Shown: positions 47,063 through 55,035 of the stretch, piece by piece
How the letters are laid out: each line of letters opens with the position of its first letter
Position numbering within the stretch: position 1 is the stretch's first letter
NCBI RefSeq assembly: GCF_003020585.1
Contig: NZ_PXUE01000001.1
Location: forward strand, 1,240,001 to 1,304,000
Origin: Chryseobacterium aurantiacum
Lineage (GTDB): Bacteria > Bacteroidota > Bacteroidia > Flavobacteriales > Weeksellaceae
Direction of reading: 5' to 3'
DNA: 64,000 nt
Position numbers and translations under genes: made by a program
The notes under the pieces: model-generated
Databases searched by the model: none
Told to the model about the DNA's origin: nothing
What the model saw: only the letters and a program-made list of their open reading frames with translations

Positions 47063-47734
47063 ATGCCAATAAATCCAATACCTCCGGACGGAGGCATGTT
47101 ATATAAAGAAACAGATATGGCTCAGCTTTTCCCTGAGCCATTCAATGCAATAACTGCTGTATTATTTTTAGCCTTAGCCATTTTTTGGACGATTAAAATG
47201 AAGGGTAATTTTAAAGAATATCCTTTTTTAACCTACTGTTTGGTTTTATTATATGTTGGCGCCATAGGGGGGACTGTTTACCATTCATTCAGACAATGGC
47301 CGGTATTTATTATGATGGATTGGATGCCTATTATGTTGCTCTGTTTATCTGCCGGATTTTATTTTTTAGCTCAGAGCATCAGATGGTACTATGCTGTTGT
47401 AATGGTTCTCGTATATCTGGTACTAATGTTGGGTTTAAGAAATTGGATTTTGGTAGATAACTCTTCTCTTTTTATCAATGTAAATTATGCAATCATGGCT
47501 TCATTTACGCTTTTTTCGGTATTAAGCTATTTAATCTATACCCAATGGAAAGCTGGTAAATGGGTAGGCTTTGCTTTATTGTCGTTTGTTTTTGCACTCA
47601 CTTTCCGTATAGCGGATAAATGGGAATGGTTTAGTTTCGGAACCCACTTTTTATGGCATACCTTTGGGGCAGTGGCAACATTTTGCATGTTTAATTATAT
47701 TTATCTTACGCAGAATACAATTAGAAAAACATAA
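47063..47734 (+). CDS. Ceramidase-like/CREST-family membrane protein
   Basis: A 223-residue integral membrane protein with about seven hydrophobic helices. Polar residues stand where alkaline ceramidases and other CREST hydrolases bind zinc: GGTVYHSFRQW with His about residue 75 followed by MMDW, and GTHFLWHTFGA near residue 198 with two His. The N-terminal loop MPINPIPPDGGMLYKETD is outside the first helix. The family cleaves amide bonds in ceramides or acts on related lipids; Bacteroidota do make sphingolipids, but the real substrate here is unknown. It has no close partner on the same strand; the next gene is 350 bases away beyond an inverted-repeat element. Confidence 0.6.
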   Translation: MPINPIPPDGGMLYKETDMAQLFPEPFNAITAVLFLALAIFWTIKMKGNFKEYPFLTYCLVLLYVGAIGGTVYHSFRQWPVFIMMDWMPIMLLCLSAGFYFLAQSIRWYYAVVMVLVYLVLMLGLRNWILVDNSSLFINVNYAIMASFTLFSVLSYLIYTQWKAGKWVGFALLSFVFALTFRIADKWEWFSFGTHFLWHTFGAVATFCMFNYIYLTQNTIRKT

Positions 47735-47787
47735 GTAGCTTTATTCTCTTTGAAAACCCTGATTCGTATATAAAAGTCTGTTTAAAC

Positions 47788-47982
47788 TTAACCACAAAAG
47801 TCACAAAAGTTTTTATTTTTTTAAAACTTTAGAATACTTAAGAAGGTTTAAAATAATACAGCATAAAAGTACACTGAAGAAAAAAATCAAAGATTTTTAA
47901 AACTTATGTGAACTTATTGTGCGCCAGGATATCCTCTTAAGCTCACTTAAGTGTTTGAATCTTTTGTAACTTTTGTGGTTTA
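47788..47982. repeat. MITE-like inverted-repeat element
   Basis: About 195 bases bounded by terminal inverted repeats of about 22 bases (47788-47809 and 47961-47982, 20 of 22 matching; core ACCACAAAAGT). The inside also holds TTAAG-rich and short complementary stretches but no open frame. Both ends lie next to TTAA-like bases, as expected for a small non-autonomous element, although a target duplication is not certain. Confidence 0.6.
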
Positions 47983-48036
47983 ATAAAAAAAATAAACAGC
48001 TTTTTTTATGAAATTCACAGTTTAATTCTTTTAAGT

Positions 48037-48065
48037 TTGAAAGAAAGATGATTTACTTATATTTG
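48037..48065 (+). promoter_or_regulatory. Promoter of the PIG-L operon
   Basis: A complete Bacteroidota-type promoter: TTG at 48037-48039, an 18-base spacer, and TATATTTG at 48058-48065. Its -7 box ends 20 bases before the PIG-L start codon. Confidence 0.65.
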
Positions 48066-48084
48066 CGCTGCAAAGCAAATTCAA

Positions 48085-50589
48085 ATGTTCAAAAAAGTAA
48101 GCACTGTATTTATTCTTGGCTTTTATACGGTTTTTTGTTCGGCCCAGCAGGTTCGGCCTTCCAAATCATCTGAAATTTACCGTGAACTCAAAACACTTAA
48201 ACAGCTGCCTAAAGTTTTATACCTTGCAGCTCATCCCGATGATGAAAATACAGGATTGCTCTCCTGGTTAATCAACGACCAAAATGTGGAAACAGGTTAT
48301 TTGTCTTTAACCCGAGGAGATGGTGGTCAGAATTTATTAGGCACAGAGCAAGGAGCTGCATTGGGTTTAATCAGAACACATGAGCTTTTAGAGGCAAGGA
48401 AGCTAGACGGAGCCCAGCAGTTTTTTACCCGCGCGATTGATTTCGGGTTCTCAAAAAATACGACGGATACTTTTAAACAATGGGATGCAGACAGCATTAC
48501 AGCGGATGTAGTTTGGGTAATCCGTACATTCCGTCCTGATGTTATCATTTGTCGTTTTCCTCCTACTGCTGCGGCAGGTCACGGACAGCACGCGGCTTCG
48601 GCTGTAGTTGCGGAAAAAGCTTTTAAGCTGGCAGGCGATAAAACAGCTTTCCCAGATCAACTAAAATATGTGAATACATGGCAGCCAAAACGAGTATTGT
48701 GGAATACTTTCCGATTTGGTGGGGTTAATACGACAGCTGAAAATCAACTTAAAGTTACCGTTGGGCAATATGATGCACAACTGGGAATGGGCTATGGTGA
48801 ATTGGCAGGATTAAGCAGAAGCTTACATAAAAGCCAGGGTGCAGGAACACAGTCTGTAGCCGGTATCAGAACTGAATATTTTTCTCATGTTATCGGTGAG
48901 CCCGCAAAAACAACACTTTTCGATGGACTCGTTAAAACCTGGACTTCACAAGGAAACGCTGATATTGATCAATCATTGGATCAAATTATTTCCACTTTCA
49001 ATTTCAATAATCCTGACCAGAGCTTGCCTGCTTTACTTGCTTTGCGAAAAAAGGTCACGGGACTCAAAGATTCAGACCTGAAAAAGGATAAAATTAAATC
49101 TCTAGACCGTATTATTTTAAGCTGTGCCGGGTTTATGGGTGAGGTGGTTACCAATCAGGCTGAAGCTGTTGCCGGGGATCATTACAATTTCAGATTAAAT
49201 CTGATTTCGAGAGCTGCAAATCCTGTCGTTTTAGAAGATGTAAAATGGTTAAATCAATCAGAAAGCTTCAACAGAAAACTATCAAAAGATTCTTTAATTA
49301 CCATTCAGCATGACATTCAGATTCCTGCAGATGCAGCACTCACAGAACCTTACTGGTTGGCAAAACCAGCCGCGAATGCAGCCACTTTCTCCGTTCCAAA
49401 TGATACTTTAATAGGTTTACCTGAGGCAGAATCATCATTGAATGTTTTGCTTGGTTTAAAAATCGGTTCAGAAAAATTTCAAGTTAAACTTCCTTTATCA
49501 TTCAAAAAATTAGATCCGGTACGTGGTGATGTGGTAGAAGCCTTGCGCATTGTTCCTGCTTTGGAACTGAAATTTACACAACCCCTTTATGTGGTTAAAG
49601 AAAATGAAGATTTACATCTCAGTTTAAATTTTAAGATTAATTCTAACAGGCAGTTCAGTAAAGGTAAAGTAAACCTGTTGTATAATGGAGAACGATTAGG
49701 AGGTACTGATTTAAGTTCGCTCAATGGGAAAGATTTTACTTTCGATTACGTTATTCCAAAAACTAAGCTTGCCTCCATACATTCGGCTCGTTTGCAACTG
49801 GATGCAAATTATGTTGCAGATGGAGTCACTTATAATAAAAAACAAGTGTTAATTCAGTATCCGCATTTACCCTCCTTACAATATTTTGCGCCTGCAAGTG
49901 TAGCCATAATGAAAGGTGATATTCAGGCAAAGATTAAAAAAGTAGGTTATGTAGAAGGTGCGGGCGATTTCATTCCTGAGTTTCTACGCATTGCAGGTAT
50001 TCAGGTAGATGTTTTGAAAGACGAGGATTTTTATGGTAATATAGATGAGTCTGGCGGAAACGGCAGTCAAAACAAGCTATCGCAATATGATGCCATCGTA
50101 TTGGGTGTTCGTGCAAACAATACAGAGAAAAAGTTGGGCCGCTGGATGCCTTTTTTATGGTCTTATGCAAAAGGCGGAGGTAATTTGGTGATGCAGTATA
50201 ATACCAATCAGGATACAACAGTTGACAAATTGGGGATGTACAATTTCAGCATTGCTAATAAGCGTGTGACCGAAGAAAATGCTGCGGTTACGTTTTTAAA
50301 TCCAAATCATAAGTTACTGAACTTTCCGAACAAAATTACTACAGATGATTTTAAAGGCTGGATACAGGAGCGTGGGGCTTATTTCCCTGCCCAATGGGAT
50401 GCAGCGTATGAACCACTTTTTGAAATGCACGATACCGATGAAGAGCCTTTGCAGGGGTCAACCTTATATGCTAAATACGGAAAGGGTAATTTTATTTATA
50501 CACCGTTATCGTTTTTCAGACAGCTGCCTGCGGGAAATGTGGGGGCGGCCCGTTTATTTTTTAACTTTTTATCTGCACAGAAAAACTAA
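48085..50589 (+). CDS. Secreted PIG-L/LmbE family deacetylase
   Basis: An 834-residue exported protein: signal peptide (MFKKVSTVFILGFYTVFCSAQ), then a PIG-L deacetylase domain over about 40-260. The zinc motif is AHPDDE near residue 50 and the third ligand lies in HGQHAAS. The middle (350-600) is beta-rich, and the C-terminal 200 residues (IVLGVRANN, GGGNLVMQYN) resemble a ThuA/glutaminase-like fold. The family removes N-acetyl groups from GlcNAc-type substrates; with a periplasmic location the substrate could be a glycan or glycoconjugate, but this is not shown. It starts a tight operon: its stop overlaps the start of a 34-residue gene (TAATG), followed by a sodium symporter. Confidence 0.87.
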   Translation: MFKKVSTVFILGFYTVFCSAQQVRPSKSSEIYRELKTLKQLPKVLYLAAHPDDENTGLLSWLINDQNVETGYLSLTRGDGGQNLLGTEQGAALGLIRTHELLEARKLDGAQQFFTRAIDFGFSKNTTDTFKQWDADSITADVVWVIRTFRPDVIICRFPPTAAAGHGQHAASAVVAEKAFKLAGDKTAFPDQLKYVNTWQPKRVLWNTFRFGGVNTTAENQLKVTVGQYDAQLGMGYGELAGLSRSLHKSQGAGTQSVAGIRTEYFSHVIGEPAKTTLFDGLVKTWTSQGNADIDQSLDQIISTFNFNNPDQSLPALLALRKKVTGLKDSDLKKDKIKSLDRIILSCAGFMGEVVTNQAEAVAGDHYNFRLNLISRAANPVVLEDVKWLNQSESFNRKLSKDSLITIQHDIQIPADAALTEPYWLAKPAANAATFSVPNDTLIGLPEAESSLNVLLGLKIGSEKFQVKLPLSFKKLDPVRGDVVEALRIVPALELKFTQPLYVVKENEDLHLSLNFKINSNRQFSKGKVNLLYNGERLGGTDLSSLNGKDFTFDYVIPKTKLASIHSARLQLDANYVADGVTYNKKQVLIQYPHLPSLQYFAPASVAIMKGDIQAKIKKVGYVEGAGDFIPEFLRIAGIQVDVLKDEDFYGNIDESGGNGSQNKLSQYDAIVLGVRANNTEKKLGRWMPFLWSYAKGGGNLVMQYNTNQDTTVDKLGMYNFSIANKRVTEENAAVTFLNPNHKLLNFPNKITTDDFKGWIQERGAYFPAQWDAAYEPLFEMHDTDEEPLQGSTLYAKYGKGNFIYTPLSFFRQLPAGNVGAARLFFNFLSAQKN

Positions 50590-50693
50590 TGAACAAACAA
50601 CTTAAAAATTGGAATACCTGGTACGTATTATTGGTGGCTGCACTAATATTGCAGATCGCATTTTATTATTTGTTTACTAAATTCTGGGCATGA
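50589..50693 (+). CDS. 34-residue single-helix membrane peptide
   Basis: A tiny gene of 35 codons wedged between two larger ones. Its ATG overlaps the stop of the PIG-L gene (TAATG) and its TGA overlaps the start of the symporter gene (ATGA). The product is MNKQLKNWNTWY, then one hydrophobic helix (about residues 13-30), then TKFWA. Translational coupling on both sides argues that it is real. Small one-helix proteins before sodium:solute symporters are known (for example the YhdT/DUF997 kind, which is larger), so an accessory subunit for the symporter is a reasonable inference. Confidence 0.75.
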   Translation: MNKQLKNWNTWYVLLVAALILQIAFYYLFTKFWA

Positions 50694-52381
50694 GTAATAT
50701 AGATTGGACAGTTCTTATTTTCACACTGGTTGCAGTGGTTGTCTACGGCGTGTTGATCGGTCGTGGCCAAAAAAGCAATGAAACCTACCTGAAAGCAGAT
50801 AATAAAATGCCATGGTATATAGTGCTTATAGGTATTATGGCCACACAGGCAAGTGCAATTACTTTTCTTTCAGCACCGGGTCAGGCTTATACAGACGGAA
50901 TGCGTTTCGTTCAGTACTACTTTGGTTTGCCATTAGCGATGATTGTTATCTGTGTTACTTTCATCCCTATTTTTCAACGCTTGAATGTTTATACCGCCTA
51001 TGAATATTTAGAAAACCGTTTTGATAAGAAAACAAGGGTGCTCACTTCGCTTCTTTTTCTTTTTTCCAGAGGTTTATCAACAGGAATCAGCATTTACGCT
51101 CCGAGCATCATCCTGTCAAGCGTTTTAAACTGGAATATCTATTTAACCAATGTCTTAACAGGTGGTATTCTGTTGATTTACACCTATATTGGTGGAGCAA
51201 AAGCAATAGCTCACACCCAAAAATTACAGTTTCTCATTATTCTGGGAACAATGGCTTTTGCAGGTTATTTGCTAATCCAAAATATGCCGAATGGAATTGG
51301 TTTTAACGATGCGCTTTATCTGGCGGGGAAATCAGGAAAGCTCAATGTAATCACCACAGACTTCGATTGGAAAGATAAATACAATATTTGGAGCGGTTTA
51401 ATTGGTGGTTTTTTTCTGGCTCTTTCTTACTTCGGTACTGACCAGAGTCAGGTCGGGAGATATATTACTGCGAAAGACAATACCAATGCAAAAATGGGCT
51501 TACTGTTGAATGGATTGGTTAAAATTCCGATGCAGTTTGCTATTCTGCTGATTGGTGCTTTGCTTTTCGCTTTCTTTTCTCTAAAACCGGCTCCGATTTA
51601 TTTTAACGAACGCTCTTATCAATATTTAAAGGAAACAAAACCTGAACAGGCTGCGGTTTTTGAAAAAGAACATCAGCATTTACAAATAAAATTTAATGCA
51701 GAATCAAAAGAAATTCTAAAGTTAAAAGAAACTCAATCTCCCCAACTCAAAAAAACTATTGAGGATTTTAAAAATACACAAACCGAAGTAAAAGCACTTC
51801 ACGGCAGGGTAGAGGAAGCTATTAATAATTCAAACTATAATGCGGAGAAAACGGATACGAATTACATTTTCCTGTATTTCGTAAAAAACACCTTGCCTGT
51901 TGGGATGATCGGTTTACTGTTTGCTGTCATTTTTTTGGCCAGCTGGGGTTCAATTTCGGCAGCACTGAATTCTCTTGCTGCCTGTTCATTAAAAGATGTT
52001 CATTTACTATTTAAAAAAGAAATTCCTGATGAGAAAACCGAATTGAAGTATAGTCGTCTCCATACTTTAGCCTGGGGAATTTTCTCAATTGGTGTAGCTA
52101 TGTTTGCCACTCAAATGGGTTCCCTTATTGAAGCGGTTAATGTATTAGGTTCTCTTTTCTACGGTCCAATACTAGGGATTTTTCTGGTTGCATTTTACTT
52201 TAAAAAAATCAACGGGGCGAATGTATTTATTTCTGCAATTTTATCAGAAATTACGGTGATTGCCGTTTATAATTTTGATATTGTTTCTTTCCTGTGGCTT
52301 AATGTCATAGGGGCAGCAGCAGTGATTATATTTTCTGCAATCGGTTTGCTGTTTTATAAGCGAAAAGCAGTAAATTCGTAA
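50690..52381 (+). CDS. Sodium:solute symporter (SSS family)
   Basis: A 563-residue transporter with about thirteen membrane helices and typical SSS features: an unwound first core helix ([20 protein letters not shown]), [17 protein letters not shown], and [15 protein letters not shown]. Unlike many members, a charged, coiled-coil-like soluble segment of about 85 residues (about 305-390) is inserted between helices. It uses the sodium gradient to bring in a small organic solute. Placement right after a secreted deacetylase and the 34-residue peptide suggests uptake of the deacetylase product, perhaps an amino sugar; this is inference. Confidence 0.9.
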   Translation: MSNIDWTVLIFTLVAVVVYGVLIGRGQKSNETYLKADNKMPWYIVLIGIMATQASAITFLSAPGQAYTDGMRFVQYYFGLPLAMIVICVTFIPIFQRLNVYTAYEYLENRFDKKTRVLTSLLFLFSRGLSTGISIYAPSIILSSVLNWNIYLTNVLTGGILLIYTYIGGAKAIAHTQKLQFLIILGTMAFAGYLLIQNMPNGIGFNDALYLAGKSGKLNVITTDFDWKDKYNIWSGLIGGFFLALSYFGTDQSQVGRYITAKDNTNAKMGLLLNGLVKIPMQFAILLIGALLFAFFSLKPAPIYFNERSYQYLKETKPEQAAVFEKEHQHLQIKFNAESKEILKLKETQSPQLKKTIEDFKNTQTEVKALHGRVEEAINNSNYNAEKTDTNYIFLYFVKNTLPVGMIGLLFAVIFLASWGSISAALNSLAACSLKDVHLLFKKEIPDEKTELKYSRLHTLAWGIFSIGVAMFATQMGSLIEAVNVLGSLFYGPILGIFLVAFYFKKINGANVFISAILSEITVIAVYNFDIVSFLWLNVIGAAAVIIFSAIGLLFYKRKAVNS

Positions 52382-52416
52382 AAACGAACAACAGTAAACA
52401 TACAAATAAAAATATT

Positions 52417-52935
52417 ATGAAAACTATCCTTAAATCTGCTGCCGTACTTGTTGCGACAATGACAATCTCCCTAAATGCCTTTGCGCAAGACACTAAAAAA
52501 CCTGCCAGCCCTCCAGCTACCGCTACGGGGAAAATTAAAGATGCAACCATTACAATAGCCTATAGCAGTCCTTCTGTTAAAGGACGTACAATCTGGGGTG
52601 GTTTAGAAGCTTATGATAAAGTTTGGCGTGCGGGTGCCAATGAAGCAACAACCTTCGAAACGGATAAGGATATTACCGTTCAGGGTAAAAAACTTCCTGC
52701 AGGTAAATATAGCTTTTTCTTAATCCCTAAACAAAGCGGAACCTGGACTGCGATTTTTAACAAGGAGCCTAAACAATGGGGTGCTTATAAATACGAAGAA
52801 GCAAAAGATGCTTTACGTGTTGATGTAAAAACAAAAGCTTTGCAAACAACACAAGAAGCTTTAGTTTATAAAATAAACAGTAATGGATTCACAATGGATT
52901 GGGATAAAATCTCAGTTCCTGTAGAGATCAAATAA
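52417..52935 (+). CDS. DUF2911 family periplasmic protein
   Basis: A 172-residue exported protein with signal peptide ending NAFAQ, a short Pro/Ala/Thr linker and a single beta-rich domain. Family traits are [29 protein letters not shown], and [15 protein letters not shown]2911 proteins are frequent in Bacteroidota and have no established activity. The gene lies 35 bases after the symporter gene and ends at a clear terminator, so it closes this operon. Confidence 0.88.
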   Translation: MKTILKSAAVLVATMTISLNAFAQDTKKPASPPATATGKIKDATITIAYSSPSVKGRTIWGGLEAYDKVWRAGANEATTFETDKDITVQGKKLPAGKYSFFLIPKQSGTWTAIFNKEPKQWGAYKYEEAKDALRVDVKTKALQTTQEALVYKINSNGFTMDWDKISVPVEIK

Positions 52936-52953
52936 ATTTAAATATAAGAAATT

Positions 52954-52980
52954 AAAATCCCGTTCATTCGGGATTTTTTT
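52954..52980 (+). terminator. Terminator of the PIG-L/symporter/DUF2911 operon
   Basis: A 9-bp stem (52954-52962 with 52969-52977) whose core is ATCCCG/CGGGAT, a six-base loop, and a run of seven T. Confidence 0.85.
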
Positions 52981-53116
52981 GTTTAAAATTGTATCAAAGA
53001 GTACTATTGAAAAACTTTTCAGTTTGTTTATTTAGAACAGTCTAAGCATTTATGCTTAAAATTTTAAACACTAAACCTCACATTTTAAAAGATTGATAAA
53101 TAAGTGTTTATAGGTA

Positions 53117-53151
53117 TAAAAAAAGAGACAACTATCAAATAGTTGTCTCTT
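53117..53151 (-). terminator. Terminator after tRNA-Arg
   Basis: A perfect 13-bp stem (53123-53135 with 53139-53151), a three-base loop, and on the minus strand a U tract from the seven A before it. It begins four bases past the 3' end of the tRNA. Confidence 0.88.
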
Positions 53152-53155
53152 GAAG

Positions 53156-53229
53156 TGACCTCGACAGGATTCAAACCTGTAACCTTCTGAGCCGTAATCA
53201 GATGCGCTATTCAGTTGCGCCACGAGGCC
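53156..53229 (-). tRNA. tRNA-Arg (anticodon ACG)
   Basis: The minus strand folds into a full cloverleaf of 74 bases. The acceptor stem GGCCTCG pairs with CGAGGTC (one G-U), and the discriminator base is A. The anticodon stem TCTGA/TCAGA holds the loop TTACGGC with anticodon ACG, which reads CGN Arg codons after deamination to inosine. The T arm has GGTTTGAATCC in the usual place. CCA is not encoded. A TATATTTG box lies upstream and a strong terminator downstream, so it is transcribed alone. Confidence 0.95.
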
Positions 53230-53256
53230 TTTTGTTATCTTGTTGTTTAACGGTTG

Positions 53257-53264
53257 CAAATATA
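53257..53264 (-). promoter_or_regulatory. Candidate -7 box for tRNA-Arg
   Basis: Reads TATATTTG on the minus strand, an exact TAnnTTTG, 28-35 bases before the first base of the tRNA. The box lies close to the start of the divergent substrate-binding protein gene. No -33 TTG is clear. Confidence 0.45.
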
Positions 53265-53288
53265 CCACTTTTTTCCGTTCTTTGGAAG

Positions 53289-54335
53289 ATGAAACAGAGA
53301 ATTTTACTTTTATTTACAGTTTTAGCGCTAACAGCTTGTAAAAGAGAATCAAAAATTTCGTCCTCAGATTGGACAAATATCTCAAATCGCACCCAATACA
53401 AGGAACAGGATGGAAATCTGGAGTTGAAATCGGGGAATTTTACTTATAATTTTAAGCAAAATCAAACTCCTTTCAAGAAAATCATCCTACTGAATGCAAG
53501 TATGGCCGGGTATATTTCAGAATTAGGAGCAGAAAATCTGATCATCGGGGTTTCAAGCCCGGAATATATTTATTCTGAGAAAATTCAGAGCCTGCTTAAA
53601 GAAGGTAAGATTCAAAATGTGGGAAGCGAGCAGAAGTATGATGTGGAAAAGATCATCTCTATGAAGCCGGATGCTATTTTTACCAATTATATCGCCAGTT
53701 TTGACAATACATATCAACTGTTGAAAAACAATGGGATTCAGGTGGTGTTTTTGGATGAGTATATGGAACAGCAACCATTGCAAAAGACAGCTTACATTAA
53801 GCTTTTTGGAGAGTTTTTCGGAAAAGAAAAAGAAGCTGAAACCAAATATCAGGAAGTTGAAAAAAACTATAATGATCTGAAGCAATTGGCATTAAAAGCA
53901 AAAGATAAACCTGTAGTATTGGCCAATGAAATGTACGGTGATGTGTGGTATCTTCCAGGGGGAAACACCTCTGTGGCTCATTATATTGCTGATGCCAATG
54001 CTCATTATATCATGAAAGATAATAAAGAAGAAAAAGCCCTTACCATGAGCTTTGAGGAAGTATATGCAAAAGCAGGAGGTGTTCAGTACTGGGTAAATGC
54101 CGGAAGCCATACTTCAAAGAAAGAAATGTTGGGGATGAATCCTTTCTACGGAAAACTGGATGTATTCAATAAAGGTAAAATCTATACTATTGCAGGAAAA
54201 GAAAAGCAAAAAGCCAATGACTTCTTCGAAAGTGGAGTTGTAAGAGCAGATTTGATACTGAAAGACTACATTAAAATCTTTCATCCTGAACTTTTACCGG
54301 AATATCAGCTTACGTATATGAAAGAATTGCAGTAA
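53289..54335 (+). CDS. Iron/cobalamin-type ABC substrate-binding lipoprotein
   Basis: A 348-residue protein from the ATG at 53289, which gives a lipoprotein signal (MKQRILLLFTVLALTAC). A longer frame from 53202 would overlap the tRNA and is rejected. The mature part has the two-lobed TroA/BtuF fold linked by a long helix: IILLNASMAGYISELGAENLIIGVS, DVEKIISMKPDAIFTNYI, and VVFLDEYMEQ, then the long helix with LFGEFFGKEKEAE. The family binds siderophores, heme or vitamin B12 for an ABC importer. No permease or ATPase is nearby. It could serve the product of the upstream NRPS cluster, but it is 10 kb away in a different unit. Confidence 0.85.
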   Translation: MKQRILLLFTVLALTACKRESKISSSDWTNISNRTQYKEQDGNLELKSGNFTYNFKQNQTPFKKIILLNASMAGYISELGAENLIIGVSSPEYIYSEKIQSLLKEGKIQNVGSEQKYDVEKIISMKPDAIFTNYIASFDNTYQLLKNNGIQVVFLDEYMEQQPLQKTAYIKLFGEFFGKEKEAETKYQEVEKNYNDLKQLALKAKDKPVVLANEMYGDVWYLPGGNTSVAHYIADANAHYIMKDNKEEKALTMSFEEVYAKAGGVQYWVNAGSHTSKKEMLGMNPFYGKLDVFNKGKIYTIAGKEKQKANDFFESGVVRADLILKDYIKIFHPELLPEYQLTYMKELQ

Positions 54336-54358
54336 ATCGGAGTATTTGTTTATTTTTG
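54327..54358 (+). promoter_or_regulatory. Promoter of mtgA
   Basis: TTG at 54327-54329, a 21-base spacer, and TATTTTTG at 54351-54358, ending 19 bases before the mtgA start codon. The -33 part lies inside the last codons of the preceding gene. Confidence 0.6.
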
Positions 54359-54377
54359 CCTTTCCTTTTTAAAAGTT

Positions 54378-55022
54378 ATGTGGAAAAAAATTAAACAGCT
54401 TATTTTCATCGTTCTTGTTCTGAACGTGGTTTTTATTATCTGGGGTCGATTTTTTAATCCGCCTATAACCCTTACACAGATAGGAGGCCTTTTTGAATAC
54501 GGAAAACTGCACAGAGATTATATTTCCTATGATGACATGGGAAGCAATGTAAAGAAAGCGGTAATTGCTTCAGAGGATCAAAAATTCTTTGACCATGACG
54601 GCTTTGATTATACTGCGATTGAAAAAGCAATGAAGTATAACGAAAAAGGTAAAAAAATAAGAGGTGGAAGTACCATTTCTCAGCAAACCGCAAAGAACGT
54701 TTTCCTTTGGCAGGGTAGAAGCTGGGTAAGAAAAGGATTAGAAGCTGTTTACACTTTCATTATAGAAAAAGTATGGAGCAAGGATATTATCCTGGAAAGA
54801 TACCTGAATTCCATTGAAATGGGACAGGGAGTATTTGGTGTAGAAGCAGCAGCACAATATTATTTTGGAAAATCATCCAAAGATCTAAGTGCCTCAGATG
54901 CTGCATGGATTGCTGCTGTACTGCCTAATCCAAAGAAGTATGATCCAAAGAATCCATCCCCATATTTGAGAAAGAAACATAATTGGATCATGAGACAGAT
55001 GAGGAATGTGAGTTTGAAATAG
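54378..55022 (+). CDS. mtgA: Monofunctional peptidoglycan glycosyltransferase
   Basis: A 214-residue enzyme with one N-terminal membrane helix (about 7-24) and a GT51 transglycosylase domain facing the periplasm. GT51 motifs are in order: ASEDQKFFDHDGFD with the catalytic Glu, GGSTISQQTAKN, and the K-E/W segment RKGLEAVYTFIIEKVWSKDIILERYLNSIEMGQG in which the second Glu lies. There is no transpeptidase domain, which separates it from class A penicillin-binding proteins. It polymerises lipid II into glycan strands. The next gene follows after 13 bases. Confidence 0.93.
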   Translation: MWKKIKQLIFIVLVLNVVFIIWGRFFNPPITLTQIGGLFEYGKLHRDYISYDDMGSNVKKAVIASEDQKFFDHDGFDYTAIEKAMKYNEKGKKIRGGSTISQQTAKNVFLWQGRSWVRKGLEAVYTFIIEKVWSKDIILERYLNSIEMGQGVFGVEAAAQYYFGKSSKDLSASDAAWIAAVLPNPKKYDPKNPSPYLRKKHNWIMRQMRNVSLK

Positions 55023-55035
55023 TATCTTTGTACTA

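Noticed and set aside
53071..53268. Minus-strand 65-codon frame over the tRNA
   Set aside because: It overlaps tRNA-Arg and its terminator, which explain the sequence fully.
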